From: Gemmatimonadota bacterium
GTDB taxonomy: Bacteria; Gemmatimonadota; Gemmatimonadetes; Longimicrobiales; Gaopeijiaceae
Length of the DNA: 64,000 bases
Direction of reading: 5' to 3'
Assembly (NCBI GenBank): GCA_040882465.1
Contig: JBBEBG010000033.1
Location: 16,941 to 80,940 of the forward strand
The notes under the pieces are model-generated. The model saw only the letters and a list, made by a program, of their open reading frames with translations. It ran no database searches and had not been told where the DNA came from. The position numbers and the translations under genes were made by a program. Each line of letters opens with the position of its first letter. Position 1 is the stretch's first letter. This document shows, in pieces, positions 51,183 through 60,335 of this stretch.

Positions 51183-54100
51183 CCGCCGGCCCGCACCAGG
51201 CGAATCCGGCCCGTTCCGAAGAGCTCACGGAGCGCGGAAAGGGGCTCCCGTTCGGGAGCGAGCTGGAGCGAACGAGACCGGAGGCGGTGCTCCTCGTGTC
51301 CCCCGTTCCGGATGTGAATCTCGAGGGGCGCCATTCCCGGATGCGTGGCCACGATCTCGCGGGCCCGCGCCAGAAGCTCGTCGGCGACGGTGGCGCCCGG
51401 AGATAGATCGATCGCCACGGCGATCCGGCCGCTCCGTCCGACCTCCTCCAGCGCCTCGGCCTGATCGAGGAAGATCGGGGGGGCCTCCTCGTCGCGCTCC
51501 CGGTTCGAAACGGTGCCGCGAAGGAGGACCACCGCGTCCTGGACGAGCAGGTCGCGGGCCCTTTGCCATGCCTCGCCGAAAGCGAGGACGGAGGCCGTCC
51601 CGTGGAAATCCTCGACGGTGAGGCGCCCCCACTCGGAGCTGTCCCTGCGGAGGATCTGCCGCGCCACCTTCGTCACCACGCAAGCGAACTCGACATCCTG
51701 ACCGGCCATCTCGGAGAGGTTTGCCGTATTGGCGGGACCGAACGCCCGGGCCAGGTCCCGGAATCGGTCGAGGGGGTGCCCCGAGATGAAAAATCCGAGC
51801 GCCTCCTTCTCTCGCGCGAGCCGGACCTGCTCCTCCCACTCCGAGACATCGGTGAGTATCGGAGCCGGCCGCTCCACCTCCGGATCTCCGGTGTCGAAGA
51901 GCGAGGCCTGGCCGGACGTGGCCTCCGACTCCCGCGCCTGGACCTCGGCGTACGCCGAGTCGAGCCCGGCGAGGAGCCGCGCCCGGTGCCCGAAGGCGTC
52001 GAGCGCCCCCGCGCAGATGAGCGCCTCGCTCGCGCGCTTGTTCAGAGAGCGCAGGTCCACTCGAGTGAGGAAGTCGAAGAGGCTCGTGAAGGGTCCACCC
52101 TCCTCGCGCGCTGAGAGGATCGAGTTCACCGCGCCCGCGCCGACCCCCCGCACCGCGCCGAGTCCGAAGCGGATCTGGAGATCCCCGCTCACAGTGAACT
52201 TCCACCGAGACTCATTCACGTCGGGAGGAAGGACCGAGAGCCCCTCCTCGAGTCCCGGGAGCGCGCGCGCGATCTCACGGCACTCGCCGATGTACTTCAC
52301 TACGTCGTCCGTGCTCGAGAGCGCCGACGAGAGGAGGGCGGCCATGAACTCGGCCGGGTAATGCGCCTTGAGCCAGGCCGTGTGGTAGGAGAGGAGGGAA
52401 TATGCGACGCTGTGGCTCCGATTGAAGCCGTAACGCCCGAAGGTTTCGATCTGGGTCGCGAGATCTTCCGCGATGCGCCGGTCCACCCCCCGGCCGATCG
52501 CCCGATCGACGAAAGCTCCGAGCTCTTTCCGAATGAGCTCCGCGTCCTTTTTTCCGACCGCCTTGCGGAGCATGTCGGCCTCCGCGAGGGAGAAGCCGGC
52601 GAGAACGTTTGCGATCCGCATCACCTGCTCGCGGTAGACGATGACCCCGTACGTTGGCGCAAGCGTCTTTTCGAGGTCGGGGTGGGGATAACGAACCGGG
52701 TCGAGCCCTAGCTTTCGGCGGATGAAGACGTCCGTCATCCCCGAGTCGAGGGGGCCCGGACGGATCAGTGCATTCGTGGCGACGAGATCCTCGAACTGGT
52801 TACAGCGCATCGAGCGCAACTTCTCGGCGGCCAGATTGGACTCGAACTGGAAGACTCCGGAGGTCCCGCCCCGCGCGAGCATCCGGTACACGTCGGGGTC
52901 GTCCAGCGGCACTTCGTCCAGGCTCTCATAGGTCTCTTCGGTGAGCGGATGGCTCAGCGCTCCCCAGCGCTCCCGAATCATCGCCACGGCGTCCTGCAGC
53001 ACCGTAAGCGTCTTGAGGCCGAGAAAGTCTATCTTGAGCATTCCGGCGTCGTCCAGGCAGTTCATGTCGTACTGCGTTACGACGACCGCCTCTTCGTTTC
53101 CGTTCCCGTTTCCACGCGTTTGCTGGACGCAGACCGGGACGTATTCGTCGAGGGGGCCGGGAGCGATCACGATCCCGGCGGCGTGGACCGAGGCGTGGCG
53201 CGACAGTCCCTCCAGCGTGATGGAATAGTCGAAGAGCTTCCGGTGCCGCTCGTCCTGGCCGTAAAGCTCCTTCAGCTCGGGGATCTTCCGGAGCGCTTCC
53301 TGGAGGGTGAGGCTCTTCCCCGGCTGGTTCGGGATCATCTTGGCGATCCGATCCGTCTCCGACGGCTCGAAGCCCAGCGTGCGCCCCACGTCGCGCACCA
53401 CCGCGCGCGACTTCATGGTCCCGAACGTGATGATCTGACCGACCGCGTCCCTTCCGTACTTCGTTCGGACGTATTCGATCACCTCCTCGCGGCGCTCGAA
53501 GCAGAAGTCGATGTCGATGTCCGGCATCGAGACCCTCTCCGGATTCAGGAAGGGCTCGAAGAGGAGGTCGAAGGCGAGAGGCTCGAGCTTCGTGATACCG
53601 AGGGCGTAACTAACGAGCGAACCGGCTGCGGATCCGCGTCCCGGGCCGACGGGGATTCCCTGGGCGCGCGCCCATTGGATGAAGTCCCAGGTGATGAGGA
53701 AATAGCCCGCGTACCCGGTCTCGAGGATGACGCCGAGCTCGAACTCCATTCGCTCTCGGACCTCATCGGGGAGGGGATGGCCATACCGCGCCCGCGCTCC
53801 CTCCTCGGTAAGCCGGACCAGATACTCCTTCTCCGACGTCACTTCTTTTGGAAGAGGGAACTCCGGCACGTGATAGCTCCGCTCGAAAGTGAGGTCCACT
53901 TCTTCGGCGATGCGGAGTGTGTTTTCGATCGCCTCGGGGCGTTCGGGGAAGGCGGCCCGCATCTCGTCAGGGCCCTTGAAGTAGAGCCCGTCATCGTACC
54001 GCATTCGGTTCGGATCCGACTTGTCCTTCCGGAGCCCGATGCAGAGAAGGGTGTCGTGCGCCTCGTGGTCTTCGTGCCGGAGGAAATGCGCGTCGTTCGT

Positions 54101-54709
54101 GGCGACGACGGGGAGCCCGAGCTCGCCGGCCAGCGCGAAGATCTCGCGGTTCAGTTCGGCCTGGCCGTCCGAGCCGTGTGCCTGGACCTCGAGGTAGTAC
54201 CGGTCCTTGAATAGTTCGGCGTACCACGAAGCGACGGCGCGCGCGCCCTGGCGGTCGCCCTCCATAAGGCGCCGAGCGACTTCCCCCGCGAGGCAGGCCG
54301 ACGAGACCACGATTCCGCCCGAATGCTTTGCGAGGAGCTCACGATCCACTCGGGGGCGGTGATAAAAACCCTCGGTGTACGCGAGGGAGGACAACTTCAC
54401 GAGGTTCCGGTATCCCTCGCGGTCACGGGCCAGGAGGACGAGGTGGTAATAGGCGCGTTCTCCTCCGCGCCCCGGTGTCCGGTCGCGGCGGTCGCCCGGC
54501 GCGACGTACGCCTCCATGCCGATGATCGGCTTGAGTCCCCGCTTGTTCGCCAGTCTCTGGAACTCCCACGCGCCGAAGAGACACCCGTGGTCGGTCAGCG
54601 CGAGCGCGGGCATCTCGTAGTGGAGGGAACGTTCGATCAGGTCGGTGAGGCGGTTTGCGCCGTCGAGGAGAGAGTACTCCGAGTGCGTGTGGAGATGTAC
54701 GAAGGACAC
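51179..54709 (-). CDS. dnaE: DNA polymerase III subunit alpha
   Basis: Replicative polymerase of 1176 residues. The N-terminal PHP domain opens MSFVHLHTHSEYSLLDGANR and retains metal-type residues (LTDHGCLFG, TNDAHFLRHEDHE). Palm catalytic acids are in VSMPDIDIDFCFERREEV. The helix-hairpin-helix region, beta-clamp-binding part and OB fold (VEFACVVTKVARQILRRDSS) follow, so this is the full-length DnaE1 type rather than the short DnaE2. GTG at 54709 is used. It heads dnaE-msrA-M3-GGDEF, joined by NTGA overlaps or short gaps. Confidence 0.97.
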   Translation of the reverse strand: MSFVHLHTHSEYSLLDGANRLTDLIERSLHYEMPALALTDHGCLFGAWEFQRLANKRGLKPIIGMEAYVAPGDRRDRTPGRGGERAYYHLVLLARDREGYRNLVKLSSLAYTEGFYHRPRVDRELLAKHSGGIVVSSACLAGEVARRLMEGDRQGARAVASWYAELFKDRYYLEVQAHGSDGQAELNREIFALAGELGLPVVATNDAHFLRHEDHEAHDTLLCIGLRKDKSDPNRMRYDDGLYFKGPDEMRAAFPERPEAIENTLRIAEEVDLTFERSYHVPEFPLPKEVTSEKEYLVRLTEEGARARYGHPLPDEVRERMEFELGVILETGYAGYFLITWDFIQWARAQGIPVGPGRGSAAGSLVSYALGITKLEPLAFDLLFEPFLNPERVSMPDIDIDFCFERREEVIEYVRTKYGRDAVGQIITFGTMKSRAVVRDVGRTLGFEPSETDRIAKMIPNQPGKSLTLQEALRKIPELKELYGQDERHRKLFDYSITLEGLSRHASVHAAGIVIAPGPLDEYVPVCVQQTRGNGNGNEEAVVVTQYDMNCLDDAGMLKIDFLGLKTLTVLQDAVAMIRERWGALSHPLTEETYESLDEVPLDDPDVYRMLARGGTSGVFQFESNLAAEKLRSMRCNQFEDLVATNALIRPGPLDSGMTDVFIRRKLGLDPVRYPHPDLEKTLAPTYGVIVYREQVMRIANVLAGFSLAEADMLRKAVGKKDAELIRKELGAFVDRAIGRGVDRRIAEDLATQIETFGRYGFNRSHSVAYSLLSYHTAWLKAHYPAEFMAALLSSALSSTDDVVKYIGECREIARALPGLEEGLSVLPPDVNESRWKFTVSGDLQIRFGLGAVRGVGAGAVNSILSAREEGGPFTSLFDFLTRVDLRSLNKRASEALICAGALDAFGHRARLLAGLDSAYAEVQARESEATSGQASLFDTGDPEVERPAPILTDVSEWEEQVRLAREKEALGFFISGHPLDRFRDLARAFGPANTANLSEMAGQDVEFACVVTKVARQILRRDSSEWGRLTVEDFHGTASVLAFGEAWQRARDLLVQDAVVLLRGTVSNRERDEEAPPIFLDQAEALEEVGRSGRIAVAIDLSPGATVADELLARAREIVATHPGMAPLEIHIRNGGHEEHRLRSRSLQLAPEREPLSALRELFGTGRIRLVRAGG

Positions 54710-54760
54710 GGAGGGCCGGCACCTGCCGTTGAGGGATCGTGATGATGTCGCTTTCGAAGA

Positions 54761-55786
54761 TCAGCGGCAGCGGAACGAGTTCAGGATCGTCTCGAGCTGG
54801 ATCATGTATTCGTACTTGTCACGCCCCGGAGCGTACAACCAGGCATCCATATAATACAGGCGGTCCTCGGAAGGGCAGCGCACCGCGCGAACGATGAACG
54901 GACCGCCCGCCGGCCAGCCTCCGGGAGCATTCACCCAGGCGGCCTGGAATTCGACGCCCTCGAGCCCGTTCACCGTGACACCCCGATATTGCGCCACCAT
55001 GGCGGTATCGAGCAGCTGTGGGTCGTTGTACTGCTCCGATGAGAGGTTCGTCCGCCAGGACGCGAGCTCTTCACGGGTGGGATTGGCCTCGGGAATCGGG
55101 CTCTCCCAGGTCACCCAGATCTCGCGGATGAGCTCCCGAGGGCTGGGGAAATCATTTCGGAATCGGTACAGGGAATCCCTCACCTCCATGCGATAGACCT
55201 GAGGGACGTTGAGCGAAAAACCGGTGTTCGCGAAGAGCGAGTCCGCGAGGGGCTGGTCCGACCCGGACGCGAACATGCGGGCGAGGGCATGCTGCCGGAA
55301 CTGCCGATCGAGAATTTCCTGGAGGGCGGGCGCGAGCTGGGCCACTGACGCCTCCGCATCGCCCGCGGGAAGGAGGAGAACGGAAACCGTCTGTCCGCGT
55401 GACCAGACATTGTCCACCTGGAAGATCGCGGGGGGCTCGGGGGCGGCGCCCTCTTGGAGCAACGCCAGCGGCTCGGCGATCCACGGGTCCTCCGCCCGTC
55501 CGATGACGAGCACCTCTCGAAAGCGCCGCAGATTCCCCCAGGCCTGTCCCCCCATCGGGTCCTGGTAGGTGATTCGGAAGGGACGCTCGTCGCGGACGGT
55601 CAGAATCGTCGGCTCCATCGCGTCCCGAAAGGTCGCCTCGGTTTGGGTCCAGACTTCAGGGGCCGCCGCTACGATGATCGCGTTTGCATCCCCGTACGCT
55701 CGCGGGAGATCGCACCCGGCGAGCGCCAGGGCGAATGGGAAGACGAGCGAAGGGGCCATGACGCGGAGCCGGAGCTGTAGAAGCAT
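54761..55786 (-). CDS. DUF4837-like lipoprotein
   Basis: A 341-residue lipoprotein with signal peptide and lipobox in FPFALALAGCDLPRAYGD. The mature sequence resembles the DUF4837 family found mainly in Bacteroidetes and allied phyla (NAIIVAAAPEVWTQTEATFR near the start, IREIWVTWESP and YRMEVRDSLYRFRNDF in the middle, YMIQLETILNSFRCR at the end). The function of this family is unknown. ATG at 55786 is chosen to give a compact signal peptide; ATG at 55759 is an alternative. It precedes dnaE by 51 bases on the same strand and may be cotranscribed. Confidence 0.7.
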   Translation of the reverse strand: MLLQLRLRVMAPSLVFPFALALAGCDLPRAYGDANAIIVAAAPEVWTQTEATFRDAMEPTILTVRDERPFRITYQDPMGGQAWGNLRRFREVLVIGRAEDPWIAEPLALLQEGAAPEPPAIFQVDNVWSRGQTVSVLLLPAGDAEASVAQLAPALQEILDRQFRQHALARMFASGSDQPLADSLFANTGFSLNVPQVYRMEVRDSLYRFRNDFPSPRELIREIWVTWESPIPEANPTREELASWRTNLSSEQYNDPQLLDTAMVAQYRGVTVNGLEGVEFQAAWVNAPGGWPAGGPFIVRAVRCPSEDRLYYMDAWLYAPGRDKYEYMIQLETILNSFRCR

Positions 55787-55888
55787 GGTCCTGGATCCGG
55801 GTGAGTTGCGGGATACGCTCAATCTATCTTCGTTAGCCCCGAAACGCCCGCGTCGTTCCGAAAGCCCCGAAACCATGCGCACGGCTTC

Positions 55889-55916
55889 TTGACAATCTTA
55901 GACCCTCCTCTAGTAT
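55889..55916 (+). promoter_or_regulatory. Strong promoter for the acidic-protein gene
   Basis: Perfect -35 TTGACA (55889-55894), 16-base spacer, TAGTAT (55911-55916, 4/6 match). Transcription would start near 55923, giving a leader of about 60 bases containing a small GGGG/CCCC hairpin and a GGAGG ribosome site. Confidence 0.65.
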
Positions 55917-55982
55917 TGCCCGACCGAGGGGGTTTCCCCTTCGAGTCCTGCTCGGATCGCCACACTGTATGGAGGACATCCC

Positions 55983-56234
55983 ATGATGGAAGGTTCGGTC
56001 TGGCCCCGCGAGAAGCTTGCAGGGAGCCCGGGCATTCTCGCGCTCGATGAGGACGAGGAGCTCGACGACGAGGAATGGGAGGAAGATGAGGACGAGTGGG
56101 ACGAGGACGATGAGGACGAAGACGATTGGGAGGACGAAGACGAGGACGACGAATGGGACGATTGGGATGAGGAAGATGAGGACACGGGAGGGGCGAACGA
56201 GGGTCGCACCATCTGGAATCAGCGAGCCGCCTGA
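55983..56234 (+). CDS. Highly acidic Asp/Glu/Trp protein, 83 residues
   Basis: Tandem ATGs at 55983 and 55986 are preceded by GGAGG at good spacing and by a near-consensus promoter, so this is very probably expressed. Residues 1-21 are ordinary (MMEGSVWPREKLAGSPGILA). Residues 22-67 contain 40 Asp or Glu among 46, interrupted only by one Leu and five Trp (32, 39, 49, 58, 61). The last 16 residues (TGGANEGRTIWNQRAA) are neutral to basic. No signal peptide and no family that I recognise. Possible roles are a nucleic-acid mimic, a metal or basic-protein buffer, or a chaperone tail; none is demonstrated. Codons are a mixture of GAC/GAT/GAG/GAA, not a simple trinucleotide repeat, which argues for selection on protein. 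Confidence 0.7.
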   Translation: MMEGSVWPREKLAGSPGILALDEDEELDDEEWEEDEDEWDEDDEDEDDWEDEDEDDEWDDWDEEDEDTGGANEGRTIWNQRAA

Positions 56235-56329
56235 CCGCTTTTCCCGTCGGACCCGGCCGGTGAGCCCGGTGTAGAGAATCCGATCCAACGGCACCTTCCC
56301 CCGATGGCCTTCCGACGGAACGGACCACC

Positions 56330-58432
56330 GTGACCTTTCGACGCTGGATTCTCGCCACCCTCGTCACGCCCCTACTTTCCGCATGCGCGTCCGGGAATTC
56401 GGCCCCCGAGGCCGCAGCTCCCGCCGCACCTGCCCCCGAGGCGGCGGCGCCGACTCCCCCTCAGGAGCCCGCCGTGGACCCCGAGCTCCTCGCCGGCGGG
56501 CGGGTGGCCGAGATCCGGCTCAACGAGGACCCGGTGGTGCTCGTCGTAGGTGAGTCCTTCACGCTGCGGGAGCTCGAGCCGAGCCTCCTCGACGGAGACG
56601 GAAACGTCGTCGCCGATGCTCCATTGATGTGGGTTCCCCCCGACGGCCCGGTCGCGGCGTTGCGCGATGGCCGGGTGACCGCTTTCCAGGAAGGCGAGAC
56701 GGAGCTCCTTCTCGCGGTCATGACCCCGGGTCTGGGCGGTGAACCGGAGCCGCGGATGTTCCCGAAGCGGCTCCTGGTCCAGGGCGCGCCCATTGCGGCG
56801 ATCGAGATCCTTCCTCCCGAGCTCGGGCTCTACACGGGAACGGCGGTTCCCTACCGGATGGAGGCCCGTACCGCCGACGGGACACTTCGTACCCGCTTCA
56901 CCCCGACCTGGACCAGCCGCAATCCGGACATCGCGTCCGTGAGCGAAGGGGGTTTCGTGCGCGGGCACCGAGCCGGCCGCGCCACGATCGTCGCTTCCGC
57001 GGAGGGAGTCGAGGCCGCCCATGTCGTTGAGGTGCTGGAAAATCCGGTGCGCGCGATCGAGATCACGCCGCAGAGCGCCTCGGTGCGCGCCGGGGACGTG
57101 GTCCGATTCGAAGCGCTCGCGACCGACGCCCGCGGGGAAGGGGTGACCGACGTCGTCCTGACCTATGCGGTCGCGGGCGCGGAGCTTCGCGGCGATCTGG
57201 GCGCGGCGGTATATCCGGACGGAGCCTTCGTCGCGGAGACCCCGGGTGTGTACCGGGTCATCGCCAGCGCGGGGACCGCCGCCGCGGAAGTCGTCGTAGA
57301 GGCCCGCGAGCGGGGCGTCGCGGAAGAACCCGTCCAGGTCGGCACCGGGCTCATCTCGAACGCGCCGACCTCGGACCTCTGGGTCTTCCGGGGCCGCGAC
57401 GGACGGGACTATGCGTACCACGGGACGCATTCGGGCGGGCAGAAGATGTTCGCCTGGGACGTGACCGATCCGGAGAACCCGATCCTGACCGATTCGGTGG
57501 TGGTGGACGCGCGTGTGGTCAACGACGTGAAGGTGAACGAAGACGCCACGATCGCCGTCATCACCCGCGAAGGTTCGTCCGACCGCCGCAACGGGATCGT
57601 CCTCCTCGACATCGCGGATCCGGCGCATCCCCGGATCATCACGACGTACACCGAACACCTCACCGGCGGAGTACACAACACCTTCATCGTCGGAGATCTC
57701 GTCTACGCGATCAACGACGGAACCCTCGATGTCCACATCGTGGATATCTCCGATCCGGCCCTGCCGCGGGAGGTGGGACGGTGGGGGATCGAGAACCCCG
57801 GGAAGTACCTCCACGACATCTGGGTCGTGGACGGAATCGGCTACGTCTCCTACTGGAATGACGGGGTTTACGTCGTGGACCTGGGCGACGGGCGTTGGGG
57901 CGGAACGCCGATGAATCCGGTCGTGATCTCCTCGTACGCGTATCCCGAGGGAAATACCCACGTCGCCTTCCCGTACACGAACTCGGACGGTCACTCCTAC
58001 CTCTTCGTGGGGGACGAAATCTTCGGTTGTGAGGAGTGCATCTCGCGGGCGGGAACCCACGAGTCGGGCCCGCGGGGTTTCGTCCACATCATCTCCATGA
58101 CGGACCCGGAGAATCTTGTCGAGGTCGGCCGCTACGAGGTCCCCGAAGCCGGCGTGCACAATATCTGGGTCGAGGACGACCGACTCTACGCCGCGTATTA
58201 CCAGGGCGGACTCCGCGTCGTGGACGTCTCCGGCGAGCTGCGCGGGAACCTTTACGAGCAGGGGAGGGAGATCGCCTGGTTCCCGACCGGGCATCCGGAC
58301 GGCTACACGGTCAACTCTCCCATGGCCTGGGGCCCGCAGCCCTACAACGGAAACATCTTCGTCTCCGACATGCACTCCGGGCTCTGGGTGGTGCGCCTCC
58401 GGCCCCGTCCGACCGCACCCCTTCTTCCCTGA
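56330..58432 (+). CDS. Secreted Ig-like plus LVIVD-repeat beta-propeller protein
   Basis: A 700-residue lipoprotein: the signal peptide ends in the lipobox LLSAC, then a Pro/Ala/Glu tether (about residues 24-50). Residues 60-330 hold bacterial Ig-like (BIG2-type) domains, as in TWTSRNPDIASVSEGGFVRG and AGRATIVASAEG. Residues 340-690 hold LVIVD repeats forming a propeller, for example HIVDISDPALPREVG, HIISMTDPENLVEVG and VRVVDVSGEL-like ends. The CxxC in FGCEECISR may form a disulfide or bind metal. Such proteins are surface or periplasmic and usually bind ligands; function unknown. GTG start at 56330. The next gene begins 16 bases after its stop. Confidence 0.82.
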   Translation: MTFRRWILATLVTPLLSACASGNSAPEAAAPAAPAPEAAAPTPPQEPAVDPELLAGGRVAEIRLNEDPVVLVVGESFTLRELEPSLLDGDGNVVADAPLMWVPPDGPVAALRDGRVTAFQEGETELLLAVMTPGLGGEPEPRMFPKRLLVQGAPIAAIEILPPELGLYTGTAVPYRMEARTADGTLRTRFTPTWTSRNPDIASVSEGGFVRGHRAGRATIVASAEGVEAAHVVEVLENPVRAIEITPQSASVRAGDVVRFEALATDARGEGVTDVVLTYAVAGAELRGDLGAAVYPDGAFVAETPGVYRVIASAGTAAAEVVVEARERGVAEEPVQVGTGLISNAPTSDLWVFRGRDGRDYAYHGTHSGGQKMFAWDVTDPENPILTDSVVVDARVVNDVKVNEDATIAVITREGSSDRRNGIVLLDIADPAHPRIITTYTEHLTGGVHNTFIVGDLVYAINDGTLDVHIVDISDPALPREVGRWGIENPGKYLHDIWVVDGIGYVSYWNDGVYVVDLGDGRWGGTPMNPVVISSYAYPEGNTHVAFPYTNSDGHSYLFVGDEIFGCEECISRAGTHESGPRGFVHIISMTDPENLVEVGRYEVPEAGVHNIWVEDDRLYAAYYQGGLRVVDVSGELRGNLYEQGREIAWFPTGHPDGYTVNSPMAWGPQPYNGNIFVSDMHSGLWVVRLRPRPTAPLLP

Positions 58433-58448
58433 GCGGCGGATCACTCCG

Positions 58449-59639
58449 GTGAAGCGGCTCCTCACCATCGCTGGTCTCCTCCACTTCGTTACGGGGTGCG
58501 CTGGAGGGAGCCCGGACGACACGCGCCCTTCGCCCGTCCCCGACGCTCCCGCATCCGCGCTCGAATATCGGCTCTACGTCGCCAACGAGTCTTCCGACAT
58601 GATCAGCCGGGTCGTCTTCGACCCGGCGACCGGGGCGCGCGTCGAACGGGAGATCCCGATCGGGATCATGCCAGGAGACATTGACGGGCCCCACGGGATC
58701 TCCGTATCCCCGGACGGGGAGCACTTCTATGTCACGGTCGCACACGGGACACCCGACGGGTGGGTCTGGAAGTTTCGGGCCGGCCCCGACACACCCGAAG
58801 GACGGATCACTCTCGGCCGTTTCCCCGCCTCCAGCGGGATGACCCCGGACGGCCGCTTCCTCTTCGTCGTGAACTTCAATCTTCACGGGGACATGGTCCC
58901 GTCGGACCTGTCCGTGGTCTTCACGCCCGAACTCCGCGAGATCGCGCGCATCCCCACCTGCGTGATGCCGCACGGGAGTCGGGTGAGTGCCTCCGGAGAC
59001 AAGCACTACCACGTCTGCATGCATTCGGACCAGATCGTCCAGGTGCGGCTCCCTGCCTTCGCGGTCGAGAATCGCTTTTCCTTACAGCCGGGGCACGAGG
59101 GGCTCCTTGACCCCGAGGATCTCGGGGGAGTGGACGCGGTGCACCACGATCCAAACCTGATGTGCTCGCCGACCTGGGTCGCGACGGGGCGCGGGATTCG
59201 GGCCGACCGCTTCCTCTACGTCGCCTGCAACCGGGCGGACGAGATCCTCGAAGTGGACGTCGAGGAGTGGCGGGTCACGCGCCGGTTCGATACCGGGCGG
59301 GCGCCTTACAATCTCGATGTCGCTCCGGACGGGCGCCTCCTCGTGGCGACGCTCAAGGGAGGGCGCGCGATCGAGGTCTTCGACCTGGAGAGCGGTGCCC
59401 GCACGGCCCATCTCGAGACCTCGCGGGAGATCACCCACGGCGTGGAGATCTCTCCGGACGGGCGCTACGCCTTCGTGACCAACGAATCCATCGGATCTCT
59501 CCCCGGAAGTCTCGACGTCTTCGACCTGGAGGGCCTCGAGCGCGTGGCCACCGTGGAGCTGCGCCTCCAGCCGGGAGGAGTGGACCTCTGGCGCGTGGAT
59601 CCGCGCGGCGAGGGCCCCGCCCCGGAAGCGGCGCCCTGA
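58449..59639 (+). CDS. Secreted YncE/YVTN-type beta-propeller lipoprotein
   Basis: A 396-residue protein with signal and lipobox (LLHFVTGCAGG). The rest is a seven-bladed propeller of the YncE/lactonase type, with repeated blade motifs YRLYVANESSDMISRVVF, HGISVSPDGEHFYVTV, GMTPDGRFLFVVNF, YNLDVAPDGRLLVATL and GVEISPDGRYAFVTNE. Several unusual Cys occur in the middle (IPTCVMPHG, YHVCMHSD, NLMCSPTW, YVACNRAD). It directly follows the LVIVD gene, so the two extracellular propellers probably work together. Ligand or enzymatic role unknown. GTG start; the stop overlaps the next frame as CTGA. Confidence 0.8.
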   Translation: MKRLLTIAGLLHFVTGCAGGSPDDTRPSPVPDAPASALEYRLYVANESSDMISRVVFDPATGARVEREIPIGIMPGDIDGPHGISVSPDGEHFYVTVAHGTPDGWVWKFRAGPDTPEGRITLGRFPASSGMTPDGRFLFVVNFNLHGDMVPSDLSVVFTPELREIARIPTCVMPHGSRVSASGDKHYHVCMHSDQIVQVRLPAFAVENRFSLQPGHEGLLDPEDLGGVDAVHHDPNLMCSPTWVATGRGIRADRFLYVACNRADEILEVDVEEWRVTRRFDTGRAPYNLDVAPDGRLLVATLKGGRAIEVFDLESGARTAHLETSREITHGVEISPDGRYAFVTNESIGSLPGSLDVFDLEGLERVATVELRLQPGGVDLWRVDPRGEGPAPEAAP

Positions 59640-60301
59640 ATTCCGCCGGTGAGGGCCGCGGCACGGGGTACCTTGTCCCGGGGAGGGTCCACCGGGTGGA
59701 GGAAATCGTGCGGCGAAGCCGGTTCATCGGCACGATCGCTCCGGCTCCCGACCCGGATGCGGCCCACGCATTCATCCGGAGCGTCCAGCGGGAGATGCCG
59801 GACGCGACCCACCACTGTTGGGCATTTGTCGCCGGTCCGCCGGGGAGCACTGCGCAGGTCGGATTGAGCGACGCGGGAGAGCCGCATGGGACCGCGGGCC
59901 GGCCGATTCTGAACACTCTCCTGCACTCCGGAGTAGGGGAGATCGTGGCGGTCGTCACGCGGTATTTTGGGGGCGTGAAGCTCGGGAAGGGAGGGTTGGG
60001 CCGCGCCTATGCATCCGCGGTCACGGGTGCGCTCGAGACGCTTCCCACGACCCGCCGCGTGCCGCTCGTGACGGTTTTGATCGAGGTGCCCCATGCGGTC
60101 GTCGGGCCGATCTGTCGCGCGCTCGACATCCTGGGGGCCTCGGAGAGGGAGGAGGCATTCCAGGCGACGGCGCGAGTCGAAATCCGGGCCCGCGTACCCG
60201 CGGCGGGAGTCCCGACGCTCCGGTCCGAGGTGGGACGCATCGCCAAGGGGGAGGGGAAAGTGGAGCTTGTCGGCGCGGGCTCGATGGAGCGAGCGGAATG
60301 A
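59636..60301 (+). CDS. yigZ: IMPACT/YigZ family protein, probable CTG start
   Basis: IMPACT-domain protein related to E. coli YigZ and eukaryotic IMPACT, which affect translation control. Blocks HHCWAFVAGPPG, LSDAGEPHGTAGRPIL, GVGEIVAVVTRYFGGVKLG and GKGGLGRAYASAV are diagnostic, and a C-terminal DUF1949-like domain follows. Family similarity begins at GYLVPGRVHRVEEIVRRSRF, equivalent to WLIPAAPVTVVEEIKKSRFI in YigZ, and no ATG, GTG or TTG lies in frame upstream of it. CTG at 59636, forming CTGA with the previous stop, is the only reasonable start. A GTG at 59696 would cut into the conserved N-terminus. Confidence 0.82.
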   Translation: MNSAGEGRGTGYLVPGRVHRVEEIVRRSRFIGTIAPAPDPDAAHAFIRSVQREMPDATHHCWAFVAGPPGSTAQVGLSDAGEPHGTAGRPILNTLLHSGVGEIVAVVTRYFGGVKLGKGGLGRAYASAVTGALETLPTTRRVPLVTVLIEVPHAVVGPICRALDILGASEREEAFQATARVEIRARVPAAGVPTLRSEVGRIAKGEGKVELVGAGSMERAE

Positions 60302-60335
60302 GCGGGCGGGGCCAAGGGTTGCCGGGGGAAGTCCC

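Noticed and set aside
55833..56294. A hydrophobic, Val/Leu/Ile/Pro-rich frame on the minus strand that looks like a membrane protein
   Set aside because: GAC/GAT/GAG codons of the acidic protein read backwards give Val, Ile and Leu codons automatically. The plus strand has the promoter and ribosome site; the minus strand does not.
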